Of a DNA stretch of 64,000 nucleotides, positions 1 to 8,799 are shown one piece after another. The first letter of the stretch is position 1. Each line of letters starts with the position of its first letter. Both the position numbers and the translations under genes were made by a program. Source of the stretch: Amniculibacterium aquaticum (GTDB lineage: Bacteria; Bacteroidota; Bacteroidia; Flavobacteriales; Weeksellaceae); contig NZ_REFA01000009.1 in the NCBI RefSeq assembly GCF_003852705.1, positions 37,909 to 101,908 on the forward strand. Reading direction: 5' to 3'. The notes under the pieces were generated by a model. That model saw only the letters and a program-made list of their open reading frames with translations, made no database searches and was not told where the DNA came from.

Positions 1-2
1 AA

Positions 3-50
3 TCAACCTATCCATGCCCTATTAACAGTTTGCTCCTTCGGAGCTAAATC
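3..50. repeat. Stem-loop element downstream of dps
   Basis: A short perfect hairpin (GCTCC, loop TTC, GGAGC, at 32-44) is followed on the minus strand by AAACTGTTAATAG. I recall similar small GC-rich hairpins followed by A-rich tails as dispersed repeats in Bacteroidetes genomes, but only one copy is in this window. There is no T-tract, so it is not a good terminator. The 159 bases before the dps stop hold no convincing gene. Confidence 0.3.
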
Positions 51-159
51 TAGCACTAAAAACTTTCTCAATGTGTCTCGTTTTAAGAACAAAGTGACGG
101 AGATTTTCGTCCGTTCGCTTACTGCTTTTAGCCTACTGCTCATAGCCAACAGTTTAGGT

Positions 160-636
160 TTATTTTCCAAGATATGCAGAATACATCCAAACTTCTTTTT
201 CTTGTTCGGTAATGTAACCACTCATCAAAGAGTTGGTGCCTTCGTCACCAATTTTGTCGCTGAGATCCAATAATTCTCTTTGCAGTTCGATAACCGTTTG
301 GAAAGAGTCTAAGATATTTTCCACACATTTTGTTCCATCGCTTACTTCTTTGCTTTCTTTTATGGAAGATGCTTTCAGGTAGTCGCTGTAGTTGTGGTTG
401 GGTGTTGCACCAAGAGTGAGGATTCTTTCTGCAATTTCATCAATTTTCAGAACCAAGCTGTTGTATAGTTCTTCAAATTTTGGATGCAGGGTGAAGAATT
501 GCTCTCCCTTTATGTTCCAATGTGCCCCTCTTGTGTTTTGGTAAAATATAGAATAGTTTGCCAAAAGGACATTTAGTTTTTCGGACATTTTTGCACAGTC
601 TTCCTTTTTCAAGCCAATGATGTTGGATTTTTTCAT
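160..636 (-). CDS. dps: Dps family ferritin-like protein
   Basis: 158 residues, the usual length of a Dps subunit. Dps forms a 12-subunit shell that oxidises and stores iron with hydrogen peroxide and can coat DNA during stress. The ferroxidase ligands are visible with family spacing: His39, His51, Asp66 and Glu70 (gaps of 12, 15 and 4, as in Listeria Dps). The N-terminus is short with three lysines, so DNA binding is possible but not shown. It is monocistronic and divergent from the membrane protein at 817. The ATG at 636 follows an A/T-rich leader. Family assignment is firm; DNA binding is not tested by the sequence. Confidence 0.93.
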   Translation of the reverse strand: MKKSNIIGLKKEDCAKMSEKLNVLLANYSIFYQNTRGAHWNIKGEQFFTLHPKFEELYNSLVLKIDEIAERILTLGATPNHNYSDYLKASSIKESKEVSDGTKCVENILDSFQTVIELQRELLDLSDKIGDEGTNSLMSGYITEQEKEVWMYSAYLGK

Positions 637-816
637 TTTTATATATTTGTAAGTTAATTTCTTAAATAAGAATTGATTGCTGAAATCGTTTATTATTTTG
701 TAAAATTAAGACTTATAAATCTGTATAAATAATTTTTCAGGATGACTTTTTTTATCTTTTGATTAGATGAAATCAATTGTTATTTATATCATCAATCAAT
801 ATTTCAATTTCAATAG

Positions 817-2190
817 ATGTTTAAATATAAAGTTTTAGCGTTTTTTATCGTGGTCGTTTACTTTTTTCAGTCTCTTTTTCTGCCTTATGGTGGGATAGGA
901 GCGGACGGTCTTTCTTACTTTGGGATGGCTTCGGATTTTCCAAAATTAAAAACCAATCTTTTCCCTTTGATTTATCCTGCTTTGTTGAGGTTTTTTTATG
1001 AAAGTTTGGGCGATTATTTTTGGGCGTATAAGGTCGTTAACTTTTTGATGGTTGTGGTGCTCCTTATATTTTCTTGGTTTCGGAAATTTTATTTTAAAGA
1101 AACGGTGTTGTTGTTCACCGGCAAATCCTTGTTTTTTGCTATGAACGGAGCCGTGTCCGAAAGTCTGTTCATTTTTATTTTTTACTTTTTACTTTATGTC
1201 GTTCATTCTTTTTTAAGTGAAAAATTAAAAGCTGCTTCGTTTGTTTTTTGGGCATCGTTGCTTGTGGTGTTGATGTTTGGCGTTCGTTATTCCGGGATTT
1301 TCATCTATATGTCTTTGGTTCTCTTTGGGTTTTGGCTGTGGTTAGAGCGGGTGAGGGTAGAGCAATTGCGCATCTATCTTGCTTTTCTACTTCTGTCGGG
1401 GTTGGGGATTTTTGCGTACTTGGGATTTAACCAAATGTATTTCGGAAGTTTTACAGGAGAGCATTTGCGAGGTGGTAGAGGTGAGTTTCAGTTTGTTTAT
1501 CTCTTCAGGGATTTTCTCGGGATGACCAATGTTGTGGATCCTTTTATCGGGATAAAACCCGCATCCAATGGCTATTTGAGTTTGATGTTTCAGGTTGTTT
1601 TGATGCTTGTTGATGTTTTTCTGTTTTTCAAATTCGTAAAATGGTATCGATCAAATAAAATTAATTTTAAAGGAAGTTTTCCTAAATTATTATGGATTGT
1701 GACGATCGTTTATACTGTTGGCTTATTTGTCTCCGGATTGTTTCAGCAAATCGAAGAGATGAATGTCAGGATGTTGGCAATCGCTAATTTTGCTTTCTTT
1801 TTCTCTGCTTTGGTGTTGTATTTTCAAGTTCAAAAAAAAGATCAGCTTGTTTTCAGAATCTCGTTTTTCTTTTTTCTTTTTTTAACCGCTTACAACTGGA
1901 AAGATGCAGGAAGTTTTCTAGATTACAAATCGCAAATGGTGCCACAATTGTCTCGTTTTAAACATAAAAAATATTTGTACAATAACGAGAAATCCATGGT
2001 GACCACAACTGTTTACGAAGTCCCAATCATTAATAAAGAAGTGAAATACCAACATACCAATAAACAAATTGGAGAACTAAAGCAAACGGTTATTGGGGCC
2101 ATCAACCCGCAAATAAAATGGCTGAAGTACGATACCGTAAGGGATAAATCCCAGGTTTTGTACACTTCTCAATTGAAGCTGAAGAATTAG
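817..2190 (+). CDS. Polytopic membrane protein, possible GT-C-type glycosyltransferase
   Basis: 457 residues with about ten hydrophobic segments from residue 5 to about 355, then a hydrophilic C-terminal stretch of about 100 residues. After the first membrane segment lies a short loop with an acidic motif (GADGLSY, about residues 28-34). That arrangement resembles the first loop of GT-C glycosyltransferases, whose catalytic Asp sits there. No product or substrate can be named. It stands alone, about 115 bases before rpsL, whose promoter lies in the gap. Codons are less biased than in the neighbouring ribosomal genes. It may equally be an unrelated integral membrane protein. Confidence 0.6.
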   Translation: MFKYKVLAFFIVVVYFFQSLFLPYGGIGADGLSYFGMASDFPKLKTNLFPLIYPALLRFFYESLGDYFWAYKVVNFLMVVVLLIFSWFRKFYFKETVLLFTGKSLFFAMNGAVSESLFIFIFYFLLYVVHSFLSEKLKAASFVFWASLLVVLMFGVRYSGIFIYMSLVLFGFWLWLERVRVEQLRIYLAFLLLSGLGIFAYLGFNQMYFGSFTGEHLRGGRGEFQFVYLFRDFLGMTNVVDPFIGIKPASNGYLSLMFQVVLMLVDVFLFFKFVKWYRSNKINFKGSFPKLLWIVTIVYTVGLFVSGLFQQIEEMNVRMLAIANFAFFFSALVLYFQVQKKDQLVFRISFFFFLFLTAYNWKDAGSFLDYKSQMVPQLSRFKHKKYLYNNEKSMVTTTVYEVPIINKEVKYQHTNKQIGELKQTVIGAINPQIKWLKYDTVRDKSQVLYTSQLKLKN

Positions 2191-2248
2191 TTGAGGATTA
2201 AAATATTTCGTAATTCCGTGATTTACTGAAAAATATTTATAATAATTG

Positions 2249-2278
2249 TTTGCGTGTCAAAAATTAATTGTACTTTTG
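2249..2278 (+). promoter_or_regulatory. Promoter of the rpsL operon
   Basis: TTTG at 2249-2252, an 18-base spacer and TACTTTTG at 2271-2278 match the Bacteroidetes -33/-7 pattern (TTTG, then TAnnTTTG). Transcription should start near 2283, giving a leader of about 23 bases before the rpsL ATG at 2306. Confidence 0.8.
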
Positions 2279-2305
2279 CACCCTAAATTTATATAAAGCA
2301 ATCAA

Positions 2306-2716
2306 ATGCCTACTATTCAACAATTAGTAAGAAAAGGAAGAGCCACACTTGCCAAGAAGAGCAAATCGGCTGCACTTGATTCCTGTCCACAAAGACGAGG
2401 AGTATGTACAAGAGTATATACAACCACTCCTAAGAAACCGAACTCTGCACTTAGAAAAGTTGCAAGGGTAAGACTTTCTAACGGAAAAGAAGTCAACGCT
2501 TATATCCCGGGCGAAGGACACAATCTTCAAGAGCACTCGATAGTATTGGTAAGAGGCGGAAGGGTGAAAGACCTACCGGGAGTTAGATATCACATTGTTC
2601 GTGGTGCTTTGGATACCGCAGGAGTGAACGGAAGAACTCAAAGAAGATCTAAGTACGGTGCTAAGAGACCAAAACCAGGTCAAGTAGCTGCACCTGCAAA
2701 AGGTAAGAAAAAGTAA
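2306..2716 (+). CDS. rpsL: 30S ribosomal protein S12
   Basis: 136 residues. S12 sits at the decoding centre of the small subunit. The two loops that contact the A site are intact: the PKKPNSAL motif near residue 43 and [11 protein letters not shown] near residue 88. The lysines where streptomycin-resistance changes usually arise are the wild-type residue. First gene of rpsL-rpsG-fusA-rpsJ, 25 bases before rpsG. The C-terminus has a Lys/Pro/Ala-rich tail ending in KGKKK, common in this phylum. Confidence 0.98.
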   Translation: MPTIQQLVRKGRATLAKKSKSAALDSCPQRRGVCTRVYTTTPKKPNSALRKVARVRLSNGKEVNAYIPGEGHNLQEHSIVLVRGGRVKDLPGVRYHIVRGALDTAGVNGRTQRRSKYGAKRPKPGQVAAPAKGKKK

Positions 2717-2741
2717 TCATTAAATTTTAAGAAACGAAACA

Positions 2742-3218
2742 ATGAGAAAGACAAAAGCTAAAAAAAGACCTTTGTTACCGGATCCGAAATTTAATGATCA
2801 ATTGGTAACAAGATTTGTAAATAACTTGATGTTGGATGGTAAAAAATCCATCGCTTTTAAGATTTTCTACGATGCATTGGATGTTGTAGAAGCTAAAAAA
2901 GGAGAGACTGAAAAGACTTCTCTTGAAATTTGGAAGGATGCTCTTACCAATGTAATGCCTCATGTAGAAGTGCGTTCTAGAAGAGTAGGTGGTGCTAACT
3001 ACCAAATCCCAATGCCAATCAGAGCGGATAGAAAAATCTCTATGGCTATGAAATGGTTAATTAAATATGCCAAATTGAGAAACGATAAGTCCATGGCGTC
3101 TAAGCTTTCTGCTGAGATCATCGCTGCTTCTAGAGAAGAAGGTGCTGCTTTCAAAAAGAAATCCGATACCCACAAAATGGCTGAAGCTAACAAAGCATTC
3201 TCTCACTTTAAATTCTAA
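2742..3218 (+). CDS. rpsG: 30S ribosomal protein S7
   Basis: 158 residues, full length. S7 nucleates assembly of the 30S head by binding the 3' major domain of 16S rRNA and lies near the E site. The N-terminal basic arm ([17 protein letters not shown]) and the family's central motif [15 protein letters not shown] are present. It lies 25 bases after rpsL and only 6 bases before fusA, the classical str-operon arrangement, so all are expected to be co-transcribed from the promoter at 2249. Confidence 0.98.
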   Translation: MRKTKAKKRPLLPDPKFNDQLVTRFVNNLMLDGKKSIAFKIFYDALDVVEAKKGETEKTSLEIWKDALTNVMPHVEVRSRRVGGANYQIPMPIRADRKISMAMKWLIKYAKLRNDKSMASKLSAEIIAASREEGAAFKKKSDTHKMAEANKAFSHFKF

Positions 3219-3224
3219 TCTGAA

Positions 3225-5342
3225 ATGGCAAGAGATCTTAAATTCACAAGAAATATCGGTATTGCTGCTCACATTGATGCAGGTAAAACCACCACTACAG
3301 AAAGAATTTTGTTTTACACAGGTAAAACACATAAAATTGGTGAAACTCACGAAGGTGCATCTCAGATGGACTGGATGGAGCAAGAAGCTGAAAGAGGGAT
3401 TACCATTACCTCTGCTGCTACAACTTGTTCTTGGAATTTCCCAACAGACCAAGGTAAATCTTTACCAGATACTAAGCCGTATCACTTCAACATCATCGAT
3501 ACACCGGGACACGTTGACTTTACCGTAGAGGTAAACCGTTCTCTAAGAGTATTGGATGGTCTTGTTTTCTTATTCTCTGCAGTTGACGGAGTAGAGCCAC
3601 AATCCGAAACCAACTGGAGATTGGCGGATAACTACAAAGTTGCCAGAATGGGATTCGTAAACAAAATGGACAGATCCGGAGCTGATTTCTTAAAGGTTGT
3701 AAACCAAGTAAAAGAAATGCTAGGTTCTAACGCAGTGCCTATCGTACTTCCTATCGGTTCTGAAGAAGACTTCAAAGGAGTGGTAGATTTGATTAAGAAC
3801 AGAGCTATCGTTTGGGACGAAGCCGGTCAAGGTCAAACTTTCGAAGTAGTTCCAATCCCTGAAGATATGAAGGATGAAGTATTGGAATACAGAGAAAAAT
3901 TGGTAGAAGCCGTAGCGGACTACGATGAAACTTTGATGGAGAAATTCTTCGAAGATCCAGATTCAATTTCTGAAGAAGAAATCAACGAAGCACTTAGAAA
4001 AGCAACCATCGATCTATCCATCATCCCAATGACTTGTGGTTCTTCTTTCAAAAACAAAGGAGTACAATTCATGCTAGATGCTGTATGTAAATACCTTCCT
4101 TCTCCAATGGATAAAGAAAGTATTAAAGGTACAGATCCTCATACAGATGCAGACATCGAAAGAAAACCAGATGTAAAAGAGCCTTTCTCTGCTCTTGCTT
4201 TCAAAATCGCTACTGACCCATTCGTAGGTCGTTTGGCTTTCTTTAGAGCATATTCTGGTAGACTGGATGCTGGTTCTTATGTAATGAATACAAGATCTGG
4301 AAACAAAGAAAGAATTTCTAGAATCTATCAAATGCACGCCAACAAACAAAATCCAGTTGAGTACATCGAGGCTGGAGATATCGGTGCTGCTGTAGGTTTT
4401 AAAGATATTAAAACAGGAGATACGCTTTGCGACGAGAAAAACCAAATCGTATTGGAATCTATGATCTTCCCAGATCCGGTAATCGGTATCGCAGTTGAGC
4501 CTAAAACTAAGGCCGACCAAGATAAAATGGGTAACGCTCTTGCTAAATTGGCAGAAGAAGATCCTACTTTCCAAGTGAAAACCGATGAGGCTTCTGGTCA
4601 AACCATCATCTCCGGAATGGGTGAGCTTCACTTGGACATCATCGTAGATCGTATGAGAAGAGAGTTTAAAGTAGAAGTTAACCAAGGTCAACCTCAGGTA
4701 GAGTACAAAGAAGCTCTTACTGCAGTTGCTAACCACAGAGAAGTTTACAAAAAACAATCCGGTGGTCGTGGTAAATTCGCAGACATCGTATTCGAAATCG
4801 GTCCTGCTGACGAAGGTAAAACCGGTCTTGAATTCGTGAACGAAATCAAAGGTGGTAACATTCCTAAAGAATTTATCCCTTCGGTTGAAAAAGGTTTCAA
4901 AGAATCTATGAAAAACGGTCCATTGGCTGGTTTCGAAGTAGAAGCTATGAAAGTTACCTTGAAAGATGGATCTTTCCACGCGGTGGACTCCGATCAGTTG
5001 TCTTTCGAATTGGCTGCTAAAATGGGATTCAAAGAATCCGGTAAGAAGGCCAAAGCAGTTATCATGGAACCAATCATGAAATTGGAAGTGGTAACTCCGG
5101 AAGAATACATGGGAGATATCGTAGGTGACCTTAACAGAAGAAGAGGTACCATCAACGGTATGGACGATAGAAATAACGCAAAAGTAATCAAAGCTTTTGT
5201 TCCTCTATCCGAAATGTTTGGTTATGTAACTTCACTTAGAACACTTTCTTCTGGTAGAGCTACCTCTTCCATGGAGTTTGAAAAATATGAAGCTGCACCT
5301 CAAAATGTCGCTGAAGATGTAATTACTAAAGCGAAAGGTTAA
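3225..5342 (+). CDS. fusA: Elongation factor G
   Basis: 705 residues, full-length EF-G, the GTPase that drives ribosomal translocation and, with RRF, recycling. The P-loop AHIDAGKT is at residues 15-22, followed by the switch region with RGITITSAA and the G3 motif DTPGHVDF, then NKMD as G4. Domains II-V follow in order to the C-terminus. There is no tetracycline-resistance (TetM-type) feature. It is placed 6 bases after rpsG and 17 before rpsJ. Strong use of favoured codons fits high expression. Confidence 0.98.
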   Translation: MARDLKFTRNIGIAAHIDAGKTTTTERILFYTGKTHKIGETHEGASQMDWMEQEAERGITITSAATTCSWNFPTDQGKSLPDTKPYHFNIIDTPGHVDFTVEVNRSLRVLDGLVFLFSAVDGVEPQSETNWRLADNYKVARMGFVNKMDRSGADFLKVVNQVKEMLGSNAVPIVLPIGSEEDFKGVVDLIKNRAIVWDEAGQGQTFEVVPIPEDMKDEVLEYREKLVEAVADYDETLMEKFFEDPDSISEEEINEALRKATIDLSIIPMTCGSSFKNKGVQFMLDAVCKYLPSPMDKESIKGTDPHTDADIERKPDVKEPFSALAFKIATDPFVGRLAFFRAYSGRLDAGSYVMNTRSGNKERISRIYQMHANKQNPVEYIEAGDIGAAVGFKDIKTGDTLCDEKNQIVLESMIFPDPVIGIAVEPKTKADQDKMGNALAKLAEEDPTFQVKTDEASGQTIISGMGELHLDIIVDRMRREFKVEVNQGQPQVEYKEALTAVANHREVYKKQSGGRGKFADIVFEIGPADEGKTGLEFVNEIKGGNIPKEFIPSVEKGFKESMKNGPLAGFEVEAMKVTLKDGSFHAVDSDQLSFELAAKMGFKESGKKAKAVIMEPIMKLEVVTPEEYMGDIVGDLNRRRGTINGMDDRNNAKVIKAFVPLSEMFGYVTSLRTLSSGRATSSMEFEKYEAAPQNVAEDVITKAKG

Positions 5343-5359
5343 TCTTTAAAATTTTAGAA

Positions 5360-5665
5360 ATGTCACAAAGAATCAGAATAAAACTAAAATCTTACGATTA
5401 CAATTTGGTAGATAAATCTGCTGAGAAAATCGTAAAAACTGTAAAGGCAACCGGAGCTGTAGTAAACGGACCAATCCCATTGCCAACCCACAAGAGAATC
5501 TTTACTGTACTAAGATCTCCGCATGTTAACAAGAAAGCAAGAGAGCAGTTCCAATTATCAGCTCACAAGAGATTGATGGACATCTACTCTTCTTCTTCCA
5601 AAACGGTTGATGCTCTAATGAAGTTAGAACTTCCTTCTGGTGTAGAAGTAGAAATCAAAGTGTGA
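5360..5665 (+). CDS. rpsJ: 30S ribosomal protein S10
   Basis: 101 residues, complete. S10 is a head protein of the 30S subunit and, in bacteria where it has been studied, the NusE partner in antitermination. The family motif [28 protein letters not shown] is present around residues 37-65. Normally rplC follows directly; here it is 4.5 kb away, and a terminator follows rpsJ. The last 132 bases of this gene recur at 7166-7297 as a non-coding copy, so the 3' end is one side of a long direct repeat. Confidence 0.98.
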   Translation: MSQRIRIKLKSYDYNLVDKSAEKIVKTVKATGAVVNGPIPLPTHKRIFTVLRSPHVNKKAREQFQLSAHKRLMDIYSSSSKTVDALMKLELPSGVEVEIKV

Positions 5666-5838
5666 TAACCAGGGCTTAGGCCTTAACAAAGCATTTTGCT
5701 AGTATATGAACTCCCTTTTCTTAATTGAAAAGGGAATTTTTATTTTCATAAAAGTGTTAAATTCTGTTAAATTCAATTGTTTTTCACACAAAAACTTGCA
5801 CAGTTTTAGTTTTAGTTTTAGTTTTAGTTTTAGTTTTA
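5534..5838 (+). repeat. Left copy of a ~300-bp direct repeat (rpsJ tail, terminator, leader)
   Basis: Bases 5534-5802 align without gaps to 7166-7434 (constant offset 1632) with only a handful of substitutions. The block spans the rpsJ 3' end, the hairpin at 5712-5735, an AT-rich leader and the start of the GTTTTA tract. The alignment breaks only where the hexamer number differs (6 here, 5 in the other copy). Confidence 0.9.
5712..5742 (+). terminator. Terminator after rpsJ
   Basis: A perfect 9-bp stem (TCCCTTTTC at 5712-5720, loop TTAATT, GAAAAGGGA at 5727-5735) is followed by a T-rich run. It would end the rpsL-rpsG-fusA-rpsJ transcript before the island. Confidence 0.75.
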
Positions 5839-5840
5839 GT
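5796..5840 (+). promoter_or_regulatory. Leader with six GTTTTA repeats, possible tunable promoter
   Basis: TTG at 5796-5798 is followed by six GTTTTA units at 5803-5838. Each junction makes TAGTTTTA, one base from the -7 consensus TAnnTTTG. Boxes start at 5807, 5813, 5819, 5825 and 5831, so spacers of 8, 14, 20, 26 and 32 bases are possible; 20 is what other promoters in this window use. The repeat could instead be untranslated leader. Confidence 0.5.
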
Positions 5841-5864
5841 AGCACTAATTAAAAAAAATCGAAT

Positions 5865-6860
5865 ATGAAAAAGTTTGTTTTGTATTTTTCATTGGTGCTA
5901 CTATTTATAAATTGTAGTACTAATTCTGTAGAAGAAATTTCAGATGGTATTCCAAACGAAATTTCGATGTATAGAACGATGAGTAATCAGTCTGAAAATG
6001 CTTTGAATTACGAAGTAAGCGACGAACAATTTGTTTTGAGGCTTTATTCTGATATTGATGGAAGTGAATTTAAAAGTATAGTAGAGGTTTTGTCTGTTGT
6101 TAATGATAGTGCAAAACTTTTTGAATTAGATTATACTTTTGACACTTCTGAAACCCATTGGAAAATTAAGCAAAAAGAAAGAGTTCTTGCATTAGCAGAC
6201 AATTTGCGAGAAAAAAATATTGATATTGGAGTTTTAAGAGATTTGTCCGAATTTATTGATGGGTATGTTCTGGCGATATATCAAAAGTCTGTTGTTGATG
6301 GAGGAAAAAATGTTGATTTATTTTCATCTATATATTATTATCAATCAAGTATTGATGCCCTAGTGAGAGCAGAAAATTCAAATAGTCCTTTAAATGGAAC
6401 CCTACACCCTGGTTTTTTAGCAGGCAAAGATTTTTTTGTGTTTCAAGAGGATCAGTTCATTGACTTAAGTTTAGTTGATTTGAGCACACTTAATAATTAT
6501 ATTCATAGCACTAAAGATGAAAATTTGAAAGAATTTATTAAAAGTAATAGTATGTCTAAAGTACCATTTACTGTAATAAATGAATTTTATGGTAGTGCGG
6601 CAGAATTTGAAAACTTTATTGAAAATGTTCAATACCAACCTATGGGGTGTTCCAGTTGGTGTTTTATTGGATGTGGATCAGATACGGGTTGCTGTGGAAA
6701 TTATTCAGGATGTTGTGTTTATTCTTCTTTAGCGTGTTATGTTCATGATGTTCAATGTGCTTCTTGTATACCGCCTAAAGGACTTCCATCCTGGTATTGC
6801 GGACCTGGCTGTAAACCCGGTCTAGGAAAACCAGTTAAGATAATAACTAATATCATTTAA
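5865..6860 (+). CDS. Lipoprotein with Cys-rich C-terminus
   Basis: 331 residues, no family recognised. A lipoprotein signal peptide is clear: hydrophobic residues 4-14, lipobox ending at Cys17. The middle (about 50-250) is acidic and helical-looking. The last ~70 residues are unlike the rest: 12 cysteines in about 57 residues with CC pairs, Gly and aromatic residues, like a small disulphide-rich extracellular module. This is the first cassette of the island, directly behind the six-unit repeat leader, and 11 bases before the small membrane protein, so the two are probably co-expressed. Base composition is more AT-rich than the ribosomal genes on each side. Function unknown; surface display is inferred. 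Confidence 0.75.
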   Translation: MKKFVLYFSLVLLFINCSTNSVEEISDGIPNEISMYRTMSNQSENALNYEVSDEQFVLRLYSDIDGSEFKSIVEVLSVVNDSAKLFELDYTFDTSETHWKIKQKERVLALADNLREKNIDIGVLRDLSEFIDGYVLAIYQKSVVDGGKNVDLFSSIYYYQSSIDALVRAENSNSPLNGTLHPGFLAGKDFFVFQEDQFIDLSLVDLSTLNNYIHSTKDENLKEFIKSNSMSKVPFTVINEFYGSAAEFENFIENVQYQPMGCSSWCFIGCGSDTGCCGNYSGCCVYSSLACYVHDVQCASCIPPKGLPSWYCGPGCKPGLGKPVKIITNII

Positions 6861-6871
6861 ATTGATTAATA

Positions 6872-7153
6872 ATGGAAAAGTTTCATAAAATTATCATAGT
6901 AGTAAGTTTGCTAGTTCTTATTAATATTATTTTGCAAGCGTATTATTTCTATCAAAATAAATTAGGAAATGAAATTGCAGATGCATTAATGCAAGCAATT
7001 ACATTTCTTGCAAATTTTAATTTTATTACAGTTTTAATTCTACCCTTTTTATTAATGATTTATTCTATAATAGCAATGGTTCAAAAAAGAAAATATGGAA
7101 TTATTTTACTCTTGATTAATATTTGTAATTGTGTGCTGATTTTTTTTACATAA
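6872..7153 (+). CDS. Small membrane protein
   Basis: 93 residues with three hydrophobic segments (about 7-27, 41-66 and 74-92) joined by short charged loops. No family is recognised. It begins 11 bases after the Cys-rich lipoprotein and forms the second half of the first island cassette. A small polytopic protein paired with a secreted or surface protein could be an export helper or a protective partner, but nothing in the sequence shows this. After its stop the copied rpsJ tail begins within about 13 bases. Confidence 0.6.
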   Translation: MEKFHKIIIVVSLLVLINIILQAYYFYQNKLGNEIADALMQAITFLANFNFITVLILPFLLMIYSIIAMVQKRKYGIILLLINICNCVLIFFT

Positions 7154-7165
7154 TTCATAAATAAT

Positions 7166-7297
7166 AAAGCAAGAGAGCATTTCCAATTATCAGCTCACAA
7201 GAGATTGATGGACATCTACTCTTCTTCTTCCAAAACGGTTGATGCTCTAATGAAGTTAGAACTTCCATCTGGTGTAGAAGTAGAAATCAAAGTGTGA
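7166..7297 (+). pseudogene. rpsJ: rpsJ 3' fragment (duplicate)
   Basis: This is the last 132 bases of rpsJ including its TGA stop (7295-7297), with no start codon or 5' half. It cannot make S10. It marks an ancestral junction: either a tandem duplication that carried the tail along, or entry of a cassette by homologous recombination at the rpsJ end. Confidence 0.9.
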
Positions 7298-7340
7298 TAA
7301 CCAGGGCTTAGGCCTTAACAAAGCATTTTGCTAGTATATG

Positions 7341-7373
7341 AATTCCCTTTTCTTAATTGAAAAGGGAATTTTT
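7341..7373 (+). terminator. Duplicated terminator inside the island
   Basis: Copy of the rpsJ terminator. One substitution lengthens the stem to about 12 bp (AATTCCCTTTTC, loop TTAATT, GAAAAGGGAATT), followed by T-rich sequence. It would end transcription of the first cassette. Confidence 0.75.
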
Positions 7374-7427
7374 ATTTTCATAAAAGTGTTAAATTCTGCT
7401 AAATTCAATTGTTTCTAACACAAAAAC

Positions 7428-7464
7428 TTGCACAGTTTTAGTTTTAGTTTTAGTTTTAGTTTTA
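7428..7464 (+). promoter_or_regulatory. Leader with five GTTTTA repeats
   Basis: A TTG six bases before the tract is followed by five GTTTTA units (7435-7464). Four TAGTTTTA boxes result, with spacers of 8, 14, 20 and 26 bases from the TTG. The DNA from 7465 through the start of the next gene is nearly identical to 8825 onward. Confidence 0.5.
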
Positions 7465-7492
7465 CCTCATTAACAAATAAAAACAAAAAGTT

Positions 7493-7810
7493 ATGAGGAA
7501 ATTATTTTTAGTAGCAGCCCTAGGAGTTGCTGGATTGATGAGTGCAAAAGAACAAATTGTAAAAAACATTTGTATGATAAGTTCTGAAAGCGTTATCGAA
7601 TCAGAAAGCATGAATACATTGTTGGTAGAGGGGCATACTTGGATTGCAATTGATTCTGGCTGTGGACAACAGTATTTTTTGGATCTGAATCATTATTCTG
7701 ATGATGTGGCAGGTTTGAAAGCATTTCAAGATGATATAGCTTTTTTTAGTGAGCAGAAATGTAGGGGAGCGCAGGCCGCCGCTAACCAACAATCCAGCAG
7801 TTTTGTTTAA
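7493..7810 (+). CDS. Small secreted protein, variable-cassette member A
   Basis: 105 residues, no family recognised. Residues 1-20 are a signal peptide (MRKLFLVAALGVAGLMSAKE) identical to that of the gene at 8853, while the mature parts differ almost completely. Both mature parts keep a Cys-Gly followed about 32 residues later by a second Cys, so a shared disulphide-closed fold is plausible. The last ~15 residues (CRGAQAAANQQSSSFV) are low in complexity and come from locally GC-rich DNA unlike the rest, which may mark a junction. It is followed by a GLPGLI protein, as is its relative. It probably acts in the periplasm or outside the cell; role unknown. Confidence 0.7.
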   Translation: MRKLFLVAALGVAGLMSAKEQIVKNICMISSESVIESESMNTLLVEGHTWIAIDSGCGQQYFLDLNHYSDDVAGLKAFQDDIAFFSEQKCRGAQAAANQQSSSFV

Positions 7811-7850
7811 TTTCTGTATATCAATATATTAATAATCTAGTTTGTTTTTC

Positions 7851-8696
7851 ATGAAATATAGTATTGTAATTTTTACTTTTATATCAACCTTATTACTTTC
7901 TCAAGAAGTCAAATTTTCTAAAGTATTTAAACTAAATAAGAATGATAATGCAAGTAAGCTGTTTGAAAACAGTGATATAAATATCTATTATGAATTCTCG
8001 AGTAATGATAAGGATAATTCATCAGGAAAAACATACAAATCCATCTGTGTTTTGCAAAAAGGACATAATTTTTCTAAGTTTGTAGATGTTGAAAAGCTTA
8101 AGTCGGACTCTCTAACCCAAGTGTTTTCGCAACAAGGTTACGCAGGTGCAAAAGAAGTTAACCAATTGCTTCGCCATAAGCCATTATGGTCTGGGATTGT
8201 TTTGAAAAAATCTAAAAATGATAGTTTAGTTAGGCAAAATTTAGTTGCAAGTAAGATTTGTCAATATGAAGAAATTCCGCCTCGTTTGGATTGGAAGCTT
8301 GTAAATGAAACAAAAGATGTTCTTGGATATCCGTGTAGAAAAGCAACAGTAACCTATCGAGGAAGGTATTATACAGCATGGTACACTAATAAACTTGCTT
8401 TAAATGACGGTCCATATATTTTTAAAGGTCTTCCTGGTTTAATTCTGGAGATTGAAGACGCAGACCAATATATTCATTTTAAAGCCATAGGAATTGATAA
8501 AAAGGCTACGATGATTTTTCTAGATAATTCCAGTATATTAATAAAAACAACAAGAGAAAAATGTCGCAAATTTCAGGAAAACTATTTTTATAATCCGGGT
8601 GCATTTACGCAGGGTAAAGCATATAATGTAGATGGTACTCTTTTTGTCCCAAGGGCAATAACGGATAAAAAATACAATCCAGTGGAATTGGAATAG
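7851..8696 (+). CDS. GLPGLI family secreted protein
   Basis: 281 residues from the ATG at 7851; an upstream in-frame TTG at 7842 is less likely. It has a signal peptide (about 1-18), then a mainly beta domain. The family motif is at about residues 193-198 (KGLPGLILEIED), preceded by the usual pattern YPCRKATVTYRGRYYTAWYT. GLPGLI proteins are a Bacteroidetes-restricted family of exported proteins of unknown function, often found in tandem. It lies 40 bases after the small secreted protein and is the second gene of its cassette. A terminator follows. Confidence 0.88.
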   Translation: MKYSIVIFTFISTLLLSQEVKFSKVFKLNKNDNASKLFENSDINIYYEFSSNDKDNSSGKTYKSICVLQKGHNFSKFVDVEKLKSDSLTQVFSQQGYAGAKEVNQLLRHKPLWSGIVLKKSKNDSLVRQNLVASKICQYEEIPPRLDWKLVNETKDVLGYPCRKATVTYRGRYYTAWYTNKLALNDGPYIFKGLPGLILEIEDADQYIHFKAIGIDKKATMIFLDNSSILIKTTREKCRKFQENYFYNPGAFTQGKAYNVDGTLFVPRAITDKKYNPVELE

Positions 8697-8720
8697 AAAA
8701 TTGATTTTTTTATATTTGAA

Positions 8721-8752
8721 AAATCTCCTTGCAGGTCGAGGAGATTTTTTCA
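8721..8752 (+). terminator. Terminator after the first GLPGLI gene
   Basis: A 9-bp stem (AAATCTCCT at 8721-8729 with AGGAGATTT at 8739-8747) runs into a run of six T. The sequence differs from the two earlier island terminators, although the leader that follows is again the shared one. Confidence 0.7.
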
Positions 8753-8799
8753 TTAAAATGTTAAACTTTGTTAAAGTCCATCGTTTTTCACACAAAAAC

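Larger units (their letters stand above)
7166..7464 (+). repeat. Right copy of the ~300-bp direct repeat
   Basis: Same order as the left copy at 5534: rpsJ 3' end, hairpin, AT-rich leader, GTTTTA tract (five units at 7435-7464). Substitutions are few (for example at 7180 and 7351), so the duplication is recent or is homogenised by recombination. Confidence 0.9.

Noticed and set aside
4074..4979. A 301-codon frame on the minus strand inside fusA
   Set aside because: It is fully antisense to EF-G, has no recognisable domain, is rich in Phe/Ser/Arg as expected from the reverse of biased codons, and has no promoter.
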